From a virus, in the IMG/VR virus record IMGVR_UViG_3300035187_000715, positions 1-20,373 of that record: a DNA stretch of 20,373 bases. One strand, written 5' to 3'. This document shows positions 6,992 through 14,044 of the stretch, one piece after another. How positions within the stretch are numbered: the first letter of the stretch is position 1; every line of letters starts with the position of its first letter. The notes beneath the pieces were generated by a model. The model ran no database searches and had not been told where the DNA came from. It worked only from the letters and a program-made list of their open reading frames with translations. A program made the translations under genes and the position numbers.

Positions 6992-7234
6992 ATGGCTGGA
7001 ACACCTATACATTCATATTACGGAGTCTCTGCAAACATAGGCTCACGTCCTTTTGCTACAGCAGACGCTACTCCCGCGCCCGCAGGCGGCATGCCCTATA
7101 TGGGGCATACGCGCTGCATGGCTAACGAGGAAACATGTCAAGGTGCACGTGCTAAAGGCACTGACTATTGCATTGGTCATCTACGACAAAAAGCGAAGGA
7201 GATAGCCAGTGAACCTAACACAAATTCGCTCTAA
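6992..7234 (+). CDS. Small Cys/His mini-protein, function unknown
   Basis: An 80-residue protein with a Pro/Ala/Gly-rich N-terminal half and a C-terminal C-x6-C-x10-C-x2-H cluster (C42, C49, C60, H63), the latter a likely zinc site. A basic helix follows (LRQKAKEIAS). I start it at ATG 6992; a TTG at 6989 adds one residue. No good Shine-Dalgarno sequence precedes it. It sits between the capsid terminator and the adaptor gene and overlaps the adaptor's start by 26 bases. It is the third small Cys-rich protein in this late operon. Short zinc-binding proteins of this type are common in phages, but I cannot name the family or assign a role. Confidence 0.65.
   Translation: MAGTPIHSYYGVSANIGSRPFATADATPAPAGGMPYMGHTRCMANEETCQGARAKGTDYCIGHLRQKAKEIASEPNTNSL
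7196..7203 (+). promoter_or_regulatory. Ribosome binding site fixing the adaptor GTG start
   Basis: AAGGAGAT lies inside the end of the Cys/His gene, five to eight bases before GTG 7209. It supports a GTG start for the adaptor and independent ribosome loading despite the 26-base overlap. Confidence 0.75.
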
Positions 7235-7901
7235 AATCCGTGAGATCGTTGACCTTGATCAACAAGATGTTTCGGACACCCTTCTCAACATGTATATCAA
7301 AGACGGGTTTGATCGTATTATAGCCTTAGAACGCCGTTGGCCGTTCTACCAAAAAACCTTCACTCTGAGTACTGTTCCTGGTGAACGTTCGTATGCTATC
7401 AACACTATTGGTGATGGTAACTTGCGTGAGATTACTTCTATTGTTGATACTTCTACTGTTGGTAATCGTTTGGAGTTTATTAGTTATGATGATGCTGAAG
7501 CGGTTTGGGTCGGATCTTATGACCAAGTTCAACGGCCATTGTATTTCACGTTGTGGCAAGACCAAGTGCATTTGTGGCCCAAGCCTGACACAATCTATCC
7601 GCTTACGATTCGTGGATACCGTAAGCCTGATGACTGGTCTAGTTCAGATTCTACGGAAGTGGACGCAGACGAACGTTTACATCAGTGTCTTGTGTACTAT
7701 GGGGTTGCGCAAGTGTACCAGTTGCAAGAGGACATTGAACTCGCATCCTTTTACCGTAAATCGTTTGACGAATCGGTTAGATTGACAGCGCAAGATCTTA
7801 TGCGTCCTTCGTCGCAACGACCTCTTGCTGTTTCTGATGGTGCTCCACATAACTCTCGTCGCTGGTGGCTACAGTCACTTGGTAGGACTCTTGGTCAATG
7901 A
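7209..7901 (+). CDS. Head-tail adaptor protein (T7 gp11/P22 gp4-like role)
   Basis: A 230-residue protein with the profile of podovirus adaptors that bridge portal and nozzle. It opens with a helical bundle (IRSKIREIVDLDQQDVSDTL, then MYIKDGFDRIIALERRWPFY). A beta-rich middle carries the characteristic short strands (YAINTIGDGNLREITSI, then PLYFTLWQDQVHLWPKP, then LTIRGYRKP). It ends in a helical C-terminal region beginning DERLHQCLVYYGVAQVYQL. The W-P-F-Y and LWPKPD motifs are common in this class. The GTG start is supported by AAGGAGAT. The stop overlaps the next gene by four bases (ATGA), coupling adaptor and nozzle. Position after the capsid and before the nozzle agrees. I infer the role from order and architecture. 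Confidence 0.82.
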   Translation: MNLTQIRSKIREIVDLDQQDVSDTLLNMYIKDGFDRIIALERRWPFYQKTFTLSTVPGERSYAINTIGDGNLREITSIVDTSTVGNRLEFISYDDAEAVWVGSYDQVQRPLYFTLWQDQVHLWPKPDTIYPLTIRGYRKPDDWSSSDSTEVDADERLHQCLVYYGVAQVYQLQEDIELASFYRKSFDESVRLTAQDLMRPSSQRPLAVSDGAPHNSRRWWLQSLGRTLGQ

Positions 7902-9748
7902 GTCGTCTGTCGTTGCTTCGTACAGATGATTTTACTGGTGGGTTGAATCTTCGTGCTGATCCGTTTCAGTTAGGTCGTACCGAGTCACCTGATTTGTTGA
8001 ACGTGGATATTGATCCACGTGGTGGTTTGACTGTGCGTGGTGGTATGACGAAGTTGAATACGTCTGCTATTAGTAGTATTGCTAATGGTTCGTTTACTCC
8101 CAAGGCGTTGTACGCTTGGGATAATGTTACGCCACAGGTTTTGTTGTCTGCTAATAGTTTTGTGTATTTTGCGACGACAACTGCTTTTAGTTTTTTGTAT
8201 GAAGCAGGCATTGCTATTACGAATGCTACTTATTCTTCACTTTATGCCACTACAACTTATACAACTGCGACTCCTCATGGTTTTTCTACTGGCGATACTA
8301 TTGCGGTAACTGACATAACACCGAGTTCGTGGAACAGAACGGCGACTATTACTGTTGTTAACTCAACTTCATTCTATTTTTCGTTATTCAATGGTTCTAC
8401 GGGTGGGGCTTATTCATCGGGTGGGATAGCAAGAAGGGCAGTTAAAACAACTGCTCCTTTTGGCGCATCGTTTACTTCATGGTCTGCTAGTAGCGAAAGT
8501 TTTGCTTATGTCGCTACTGGTGGTAATTCGTTTAAATGGGATGGGACAACTGCAACTTTATTGAATGATGCTAGTGCTGCTTATGCAGATGATTACGCTG
8601 CGCCTGTTACGGGGTATGCCCCTAAGTGTCGTTTGATTGCTTCGCATGTGGATCGTTTGTGGTGTGCGTATACGAATGAGGGTGGCGTTGACTATCCGAA
8701 CCGTGTGCGTTTCTCTCATCCTATTAATCGTGAGTCGTGGGCGACTAACGATTATATTGACATCGTTGAGGGTGGTTCAGGGATTACTGCGATCATTCCT
8801 TTTAATGGTTCGCTTCTTGTGTTTAAGAAGCGTGCCGTGTTCAGTATTTTGGGTTATTCAACTGACACGTTTCAGGTTGTAAATTTAACTAGTGAGGTTG
8901 GTGCTGTTAATCCTTTGAGTGTTGTGGCTACTGAGGCTGCAGTGTATTTTTTTTCTTGGCCTGATGGGCTGTTTAAATATGATGGTCAGCAGTTTATGGA
9001 TTTGTTTACTGCTATCCGTCCTTTGATTCAGACTGGGCAAGTTAATAACATTGCTCAGGATGAGATCCGTGTTGCTGATATTAACCATAAGATTTGGGTT
9101 TCGCTTCCTTTGGGTGTTGATACTGAGGCTACTGCTACTTATATTTATGATCCTTCTTTAAGGCAGAGTGGTGCTTGGAGTAAGTATCAGACTTCTGATG
9201 GGAAAGGTTTGGGTAGTGGGTGCGATTTTGTTACGTCAACTGGTGCGACTTATAATTTGGCTTGCCATCCTTCTAACGCTTATGTGTTGAAGGTTGATCA
9301 GTTAAGTGTGTATCAGGATGATGTTGGTACTGGTCTTTCTAATTTTGTTTCGTATTATACGACTCCTTGGCAGGACGCTAATAATGTTTCTAATCGTAAA
9401 ATGTGGAGACGACCTGACTTTGTTGTGAAACAGACTAGTGTTGCTACTGATTTAACTTTGCGTGTTTATCACGATTGGGAAGAATCTGTTGTTGCTAGAA
9501 CCTATGTTGTTAGTTTGGACGCTTCGGGTTCTTCTCTTATTTGGACTGCTCCTGCTACTGAACCTGATGGTAACGCTGGTTGGAATCAGGCTAACTGGGG
9601 TGCTAGTGCTACTGGTTCTGCTCTTGCTATCGGCAAGTCTTTAGGACTTGCTCGTAGCGTTCAGTTACGAATCCAAGGTGAGGGTGGAAAACCTTGGGGT
9701 GTTAACTCTATTACTTATAAATATAATCCAAGGAAGGTGCGTGCCTGA
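7898..9748 (+). CDS. Tail nozzle protein (T7 gp12-like tail tubular protein B role)
   Basis: A 616-residue beta-rich protein. Its N-terminus (DDFTGGLNLRADPFQLGRTESPDLLNVDIDPRG) is the hallmark opening of podovirus nozzle and related stopper proteins, followed by GGLTVRGGM. The remainder is built from many strands with WD/propeller-like units such as AYVATGGNSFKWDGTT and AAVYFFSWPDGLFKYDGQQF. In T7 and its relatives this protein forms the hexameric tube that closes the exit channel and carries the fibres. It starts at ATG 7898, overlapping the adaptor stop. It ends by a one-base overlap (TGATG) with the collar gene. There is no tape measure or tube gene anywhere nearby, which is what points to a short-tailed particle. 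Confidence 0.87.
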   Translation: MSRLSLLRTDDFTGGLNLRADPFQLGRTESPDLLNVDIDPRGGLTVRGGMTKLNTSAISSIANGSFTPKALYAWDNVTPQVLLSANSFVYFATTTAFSFLYEAGIAITNATYSSLYATTTYTTATPHGFSTGDTIAVTDITPSSWNRTATITVVNSTSFYFSLFNGSTGGAYSSGGIARRAVKTTAPFGASFTSWSASSESFAYVATGGNSFKWDGTTATLLNDASAAYADDYAAPVTGYAPKCRLIASHVDRLWCAYTNEGGVDYPNRVRFSHPINRESWATNDYIDIVEGGSGITAIIPFNGSLLVFKKRAVFSILGYSTDTFQVVNLTSEVGAVNPLSVVATEAAVYFFSWPDGLFKYDGQQFMDLFTAIRPLIQTGQVNNIAQDEIRVADINHKIWVSLPLGVDTEATATYIYDPSLRQSGAWSKYQTSDGKGLGSGCDFVTSTGATYNLACHPSNAYVLKVDQLSVYQDDVGTGLSNFVSYYTTPWQDANNVSNRKMWRRPDFVVKQTSVATDLTLRVYHDWEESVVARTYVVSLDASGSSLIWTAPATEPDGNAGWNQANWGASATGSALAIGKSLGLARSVQLRIQGEGGKPWGVNSITYKYNPRKVRA

Positions 9749-10722
9749 TGGCTACTGCTGCTGTTACTTATACGTTCGCTAATGGTACTAATGCTGATGG
9801 TACTCAAGTTAACTCTAACTTTACGAGTGTTGTAAACTTTTTGAATACCGAGGTTGTTCAGCGTGACGCAAGTGTTGCGTTCACGGCTATCCCTAATTTG
9901 CCTGCTACCGATCCTACGACAGCCAATCAGGCTGTGCGTAAATCTTATGTGGATAACTATACGCCTGCTGGTGTGATCACTCAGTATGGTGGTTCTAGTG
10001 CGCCGACAGGTTGGTTGTTGTGTCAGGGTCAGGCTATTTCTCGTACTAATACTTTGTATACTCGTTTGTTTACTGCTATTAGTACTACGTATGGTGCTGG
10101 TGATGGTACGACTACTTTTAATGTTCCTAACTTGCAGGGTCGTATTCCTGTTGGTAGGGATAGTACTCAGACCGAGTTTGATGCGTTGGCTGAAACTGGT
10201 GGTTCTAAGACAAGTACGTTGATTACTGCTAACTTGCCTTCTCACCAACATGGTGTTGGTACTATTGTTCCTAATACTATTGCTGACCATTTACATAGTG
10301 TCGGAACTATTCTACCTAATACTATTGCTGACCATTCACATGGTGTTGGTACTATTCTGCCTAACACTATTGCTGATCATGTTCATGCTCATACTTTTGC
10401 TATTGCGGATCATTCATTATCACGCTCTTTGACTAGTGGTACTACTTCTACTACATATGAAAAAGCAGGAATTGGTAATGGTACTCCAAGTACATTGGCT
10501 CATACATTTACTGGGTCAATCACTGCAGGTGGTGGACACACTCACACGATGACTGGTTCTACTGCTACTGGTGGAGGGCATACCCACACCATGACTGGTT
10601 CTACTGCTGTTGGCGGAGGACACGCACATACAATGAGTGGTTCTACTGCTCTTGAAGGTAGTGGCACAGCGTTCAGTAATCTCGCTCCTTATATTGTGGT
10701 GAACTACATTATTAAACTATGA
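9748..10722 (+). CDS. Tail collar/needle protein with His-rich repeats
   Basis: A 324-residue protein with a phage tail collar domain at about residues 72-165. This holds a GVITQYGGSSAPTGWLLCQG motif, then the YTRLFTAISTTYGAGDGTTT stretch and VPNLQGRIPVGRD. These are the signature of T4 gp12-type short fibres. Two repeat arrays follow, at residues 168-212 (15-residue units) and 261-302 (14-residue units), both rich in HxH. The C-terminus (FSNLAPYIVVNYIIKL) matches the usual end of collar proteins. In T4 gp12 such HxH clusters bind metal along a trimeric needle. A ribosome binding site (AAGGAAGG) precedes ATG 9748. The N-terminal 70 residues (NSNFTSVVNFLNTEV and on) probably attach to the virion. 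Host-receptor binding is inferred. Confidence 0.88.
   Translation: MATAAVTYTFANGTNADGTQVNSNFTSVVNFLNTEVVQRDASVAFTAIPNLPATDPTTANQAVRKSYVDNYTPAGVITQYGGSSAPTGWLLCQGQAISRTNTLYTRLFTAISTTYGAGDGTTTFNVPNLQGRIPVGRDSTQTEFDALAETGGSKTSTLITANLPSHQHGVGTIVPNTIADHLHSVGTILPNTIADHSHGVGTILPNTIADHVHAHTFAIADHSLSRSLTSGTTSTTYEKAGIGNGTPSTLAHTFTGSITAGGGHTHTMTGSTATGGGHTHTMTGSTAVGGGHAHTMSGSTALEGSGTAFSNLAPYIVVNYIIKL
10249..10383 (+). repeat. Three 45-bp tandem units in the collar gene
   Basis: Three in-frame 15-codon units of the form HGVGTILPNTIADHS. Each begins with His and carries IADH near its end. Units 2 and 3 differ mainly at synonymous or conservative positions. A truncated fourth unit (HAHTFAIADHS) follows. 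Confidence 0.9.
10528..10653 (+). repeat. Three 42-bp tandem units with HTH/HAH motifs in the collar gene
   Basis: Three in-frame 14-codon units of the form GGGHTHTMTGSTAT. The third has HAH and a Ser for Thr. The HxH pairs recur every 14 residues, as expected for stacked metal sites on a trimeric needle. Confidence 0.9.
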
Positions 10723-13124
10723 CCAAGTGGACTGCGCCCGATATTGCGTCCATTCGTGGTGACAATAGTAGACCTCTGCAAAAGATCTTTGGATCTTTAA
10801 CAGAGTATCTTAAGGACTACCAAAACACTCTTGAGACTGAGAGTGCAGAATCGTCACAGACGTTTGTACGTAATGGTGAAGCGACGACATTGACTATTGG
10901 TACTGTTGTGTATTTGGATGCTCAGCAGGGTGATCGTGCGACTGTTAAACGTGCGTTTAATACGAGTGATGCTACGAGTGCTAAGACCCTTGGTGTCGTC
11001 GCAGAAACTATTCCTGCTAATGCTGATGGTCTTGTGACTACGTTGGGTTATCTTTATAAGTGTAATACTTCTGCGTTTACTGCTGGACAGACTTTGTATT
11101 TGGGTTCTACTGCTGGTACGTTTACTGCTACTAAACCGCATGCTCCTAACCATATGGTTTATGTTGGTGTTGTTGTTCGTGCTAATGCTGGCAACGGCAT
11201 TATTTATGTCCGTTGTCAGAATGGTTATGAGTTAGATGAGATCCATGATGTTCTGATTACGTCTCCTACTACTGGCGACATTTTGATGCGTAATGGTTCT
11301 AGTTTGTGGGTTAATACTCCACAAACTTCTATTACTAGTGTTGGGACTTTGAGTGCTTTAAGAGTTGATGGAAACTTTGGTATTGGGGCAAGTGGTTTAC
11401 CGCAGATGGGGTTGTGGATTGGGAAAGCAATTGGGGGAAGTGCTTTTTCTCAAGCAATATATATGAATGGGGCAATCCAGCCAACTGTAACAAATAGGGC
11501 TGACATGATTTGGACTGCCCCAACAGTTGCTGCTTCTGCAACTGTTCCTACTGTCAACCACTTTTATGCGACTCTTTCAGGAGTTGGTACAGGATCAACT
11601 GTTACAACATCTGCAGGGTTTGTTGCTGAATCCAATCTTGGCAATCCGTATTCAGGGACAATAACAAACGCTTACGGTTTTAGGGGCAACTTAAATACTC
11701 TTGCTGGCTTTACTCGCTATAACCTTTTTATGAATGGTTCTGCACCCAACTATTTGGGTGGTCGTTTGGGTGTTGGTGCAGCATTAACTAGTGGTGCAAT
11801 GGCAATAGTAGCAAACACTACTGCTGCTGATAAAGCATTTATTGTCAAGGGCGCAGCAGCACAATCGGGTGATTTCTTTGATATTCAGGATTCAAGCGGA
11901 GCATCACAGTTTAAAGTTGACTCTGTAGGAAATGTTGGTATTGGTAATAGTACACCAACTTCCAAATTGGAAGTTGATGGGTCGGTCACTATTGACTCGC
12001 AAACAAACGTTTCTGCTCAGTTTGGAACTTTGGGTGGACTAAGCAACTTGTTAGTTGGTTCTGTTACTGGCAACACTCCTTTTGTTGGTTCGCAAGGTGC
12101 TTATGCTTTAACGTTCAGAACTAATGCCGCTGAGCGTGTCCGTATTACATCTGATGGTAATGTCGGTATAGGTACTGCATCGCCAGCAACAAAACTGGAT
12201 GTAAATGGGACTATTACTGCAACATCCTATAATGGTGCGTTAGCATCAACTACAACCGCTACAACTCAGACTGTTGGCGATAATTCAACCAAGGTTGCTA
12301 CGACTGCGTTTGTGATTGCCAATGCTGATGCAATGTCTGAGATTGACGCACAAACCTTCTCAAGTTCAACTACTTACACAATCCCTGCTACATCAAAACT
12401 GATTATCGTTGAATGTATCGGTGCTGGTGGCGGCGGTGGTTCAGGTCGGCGTGGTGGATCACAACAAGGTGGCGGTGGCGGTGGCGGTGCGTGGGAACGC
12501 TTGTCTATCCCCGTGTCAGAACTTGGTGGTGTTGGAGCGTCTGTGACGGTCACTATCGGTGCGGGCGGTGCTGGTGCGCCACGAGCAACAGTAGACGGCA
12601 ACGGTAGCGCAGGTTCTAAAGGTGGGAACTCACGCTTTGGCACATTCTATTTTTCAGGTGCTATGGGTGGTGGCGGTGGTGGTTCGAGTGGTGCTGGCGA
12701 GCGTGGTATGGGCTATGTGGGTGGATTAGCGATGACGGTTGGTTCTGAGTTTGGAACTGGTGGTCGTGCGGCACTTGTTGCTCGTAAGGGTTGGCGCGGC
12801 GGCGGCGGCGGTGGCGCTGGTGGATATGCTGGTGCGAGTTCTGAAAGTGACCCACCACTTACCACTACTGGTCAAACCTATGCCGCAACAACTGGTGGTG
12901 GTGGTGCTGCTGGAACAGGTGATGGTGGCAACGGCACAGCAGGTGGAACATCACAAGGTGGTGGCGGTGGTGCTAATGGAGCCTCAAATACGGGTGGCAA
13001 CGGTGGCAACGGTGGAAACGCTGGTGGTGGTGGTGGCGGAGGCGGCAGTTCAGCAACTCTCATCAACTCAGGTGCAGGCGGTACTGGTGGTAACGCACAG
13101 ATCAAGATATGGGTGTTTGGATGA
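10719..13124 (+). CDS. Chimeric tail fibre with glycine-rich tip
   Basis: An 801-residue fibre with at least three parts. Residues 1-180 are a virion-proximal domain with beta strands (TLTIGTVVYLDAQQGDRATV, YVGVVVRANAGNGIIYVRC). Residues about 185-560 are a shaft with fibre signatures such as TGDILMRNGSSLWVN, two GNVGIGN/GNVGIGT-type units (VGIGNSTPTSKLEVDG, VGIGTASPATKLDVNG) and DNSTKVATTAFV. Residues about 568-798 are a polyglycine-rich tip, entered through TYTIPATSKLIIVECIGAGG and ending GGNAQIKIWVFG. Such tips resemble the Gly-rich tip domains of many phage fibres and the polyglycine helix bundle of T-even-type adhesins. The start is coupled to the collar gene (ATGA) with no Shine-Dalgarno sequence. 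Codon use shifts inside the gene. Host recognition is inferred. Confidence 0.88.
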   Translation: MTKWTAPDIASIRGDNSRPLQKIFGSLTEYLKDYQNTLETESAESSQTFVRNGEATTLTIGTVVYLDAQQGDRATVKRAFNTSDATSAKTLGVVAETIPANADGLVTTLGYLYKCNTSAFTAGQTLYLGSTAGTFTATKPHAPNHMVYVGVVVRANAGNGIIYVRCQNGYELDEIHDVLITSPTTGDILMRNGSSLWVNTPQTSITSVGTLSALRVDGNFGIGASGLPQMGLWIGKAIGGSAFSQAIYMNGAIQPTVTNRADMIWTAPTVAASATVPTVNHFYATLSGVGTGSTVTTSAGFVAESNLGNPYSGTITNAYGFRGNLNTLAGFTRYNLFMNGSAPNYLGGRLGVGAALTSGAMAIVANTTAADKAFIVKGAAAQSGDFFDIQDSSGASQFKVDSVGNVGIGNSTPTSKLEVDGSVTIDSQTNVSAQFGTLGGLSNLLVGSVTGNTPFVGSQGAYALTFRTNAAERVRITSDGNVGIGTASPATKLDVNGTITATSYNGALASTTTATTQTVGDNSTKVATTAFVIANADAMSEIDAQTFSSSTTYTIPATSKLIIVECIGAGGGGGSGRRGGSQQGGGGGGGAWERLSIPVSELGGVGASVTVTIGAGGAGAPRATVDGNGSAGSKGGNSRFGTFYFSGAMGGGGGGSSGAGERGMGYVGGLAMTVGSEFGTGGRAALVARKGWRGGGGGGAGGYAGASSESDPPLTTTGQTYAATTGGGGAAGTGDGGNGTAGGTSQGGGGGANGASNTGGNGGNGGNAGGGGGGGGSSATLINSGAGGTGGNAQIKIWVFG
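12420..13112 (+). other. Glycine-rich tip-coding segment of the tail fibre
   Basis: About 230 codons, with glycine runs GGGGGSGRRGG, QQGGGGGGGAW, GAMGGGGGGSS, RGGGGGGAGGY, GGGGAAGTGDGG and NAGGGGGGGGSS. These are separated by short polar or hydrophobic spacers. The DNA is dominated by GGTGGC and GGTGGT repeats, which also create long spurious reading frames in other frames. Repetitive GGT/GGC tracts are prone to slippage and recombination. Confidence 0.9.
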
Positions 13125-13321
13125 GATATCTAGAATTGAACGCCGACGGCGTTGTCGTGAATGTTTGTGTTTGGGATGGTTCTACACCGTATTCGCCCGC
13201 TGGTGTTGCACAACTCCTACCGTGTGCAGATAACCTTGGTGTGTCATTCGGTTGGGCACTTATTGATGGTGTTTGGCAAGCACCGATAGTTGAAGAACAA
13301 GAAATATCGGAAGGTAACTAG
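13121..13321 (+). CDS. Small tail-fibre-associated protein
   Basis: A 66-residue protein starting at ATG 13121, which overlaps the fibre stop (ATGA); an upstream in-frame ATG at 13109 would add four residues inside the fibre gene. The opening (RYLELNADGVVVNVCVWDGSTPY) resembles the N-terminal beta motif of small fibre accessory or assembly proteins, which begin with a strand-turn-strand followed by WDG. A WALIDGVWQAP segment near the middle and an acidic tail (EEQEISEGN) complete it. Direct coupling to the fibre gene supports a fibre chaperone or fibre-bound role. That is inference, because the family similarity is short. Confidence 0.68.
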   Translation: MRYLELNADGVVVNVCVWDGSTPYSPAGVAQLLPCADNLGVSFGWALIDGVWQAPIVEEQEISEGN

Positions 13322-13324
13322 GAG
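13320..13324 (+). promoter_or_regulatory. Ribosome binding site selecting ATG 13332
   Basis: AGGAG lies seven bases before ATG 13332 and begins on the last base of the previous stop codon. It supports this start over one 42 bases upstream inside the previous gene. The 12-base AGGAGAAACAAA block is identical to the one in front of the scaffold gene. Confidence 0.8.
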
Positions 13325-13331
13325 AAACAAA

Positions 13332-13559
13332 ATGCAATTTAGAACACTTGACCCAGTTGAAGGTAAGAAGCAGGCTTTGGCTGCTCGTATGAATCAGTTG
13401 GAACAAGAATACCTTAACAACGAAACTGCTTTAATTGTTGCTCAAAGTTTACCTGAGGGCGAAGCCAAGGATGCTCAAATAGCACAGTTTTCCAGCAACC
13501 TTGTTGTTATTGAATCTGCTCATGGGGCTATTGTCACTGAACATGATTCGGTTGCCTGA
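13332..13559 (+). CDS. Small coiled-coil protein, function unknown
   Basis: A 75-residue, mostly helical protein. An N-terminal beta-like MQFRTLDPVEG is followed by a long helix (KKQALAARMNQLEQEYLNNETALIVAQSL), a short break (PEGEAKDA) and a second helix (QIAQFSSNLVVIESAHGAIV). This is a helical hairpin or short coiled coil. A strong AGGAG site fixes the ATG start. It sits between the fibre accessory gene and the putative internal proteins, so it could be a small virion or assembly protein. I recognise no family. Confidence 0.72.
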   Translation: MQFRTLDPVEGKKQALAARMNQLEQEYLNNETALIVAQSLPEGEAKDAQIAQFSSNLVVIESAHGAIVTEHDSVA

Positions 13560-13609
13560 TTGGTGGCTTCTGTGGATAAAGGTGAGGGTAACGAAAAAGG
13601 TGATTAGTA

Positions 13610-14041
13610 ATGGCTTACACTGATATAGGTTTAAACTACGAACCTCAAAAGCGCAACGCTGCTATGCAGCGTGACGCTTCTTTAGCCATGAACGCGTTTA
13701 GTCGTCTACTGTCGCAGCAACGTGGTTCTCGTGACATTATGGCTACTGACAAGGCTGCGTCTAAAGGTCTTGAGGGTTTTGGTGCTGGTTATGGTAGGCG
13801 TGGTTTACGTAATAGCGGTATTTTTAGAGGTGCTGCTTCTGATTATTCGCAGAATTGGATGAACCAACGTAATGATCAGTTGGATGCTTTGCGTCAGCAG
13901 TTGGCTACTTATGATTTGCAGGATACTCAGTCGCAGGCTGGGTATCAGAATACTTTGGCTGATATTGAATTAGCGAAGCAGCGTGACATTTTGTCTACGG
14001 CTGCTTCTTTACAGGGCTTGCGCCCATTTTTAGGAGCGTGA
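13610..14041 (+). CDS. Putative small internal virion protein
   Basis: A 143-residue helical, Gln/Arg/Ala-rich protein (RNAAMQRDASLAMNAFSRLL, NQRNDQLDALRQQLATYDLQ, LADIELAKQRDIL) with a Gly/Arg patch in the middle (GFGAGYGRRGLRNSG). A ribosome binding site-like AAAGGTGA precedes ATG 13610. It is the first of four consecutive large or helical genes downstream of the fibre, as T7 gene 14 heads the ejection-protein block. The next gene follows after three bases, with its own AGGAG inside the end of this one. No enzymatic motif is seen. Assignment as an internal protein is by position and composition and is tentative. Confidence 0.62.
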   Translation: MAYTDIGLNYEPQKRNAAMQRDASLAMNAFSRLLSQQRGSRDIMATDKAASKGLEGFGAGYGRRGLRNSGIFRGAASDYSQNWMNQRNDQLDALRQQLATYDLQDTQSQAGYQNTLADIELAKQRDILSTAASLQGLRPFLGA

Positions 14042-14044
14042 GTT

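Noticed and set aside
7091-7108. Hairpin ATGCCC / GGGCAT
   Set aside because: A short stem within the Cys/His gene with no associated signal; expected by chance at this size.
9715-10290. A 191-codon open frame on the minus strand
   Set aside because: It lies opposite the collar gene, is Ser/Thr/Arg/Asn-rich low complexity, and results from the T/G codon bias of the true gene.
10719-13124. Variable region of a diversity-generating retroelement in the fibre
   Set aside because: No reverse transcriptase, no template repeat copy and no C-type lectin-like C-terminus in the window.
12739-13233. A 164-codon + strand frame in another phase
   Set aside because: It is a shifted reading of the GGT/GGC-rich fibre tip giving Val/Ala/Leu repeats, and it ends within the next gene.
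13560-13607. A 15-residue frame (TTG or GTG start) in the gap before 13610
   Set aside because: Too short, no ribosome binding site of its own and no recognisable motif; the gap is adequately explained as a leader.
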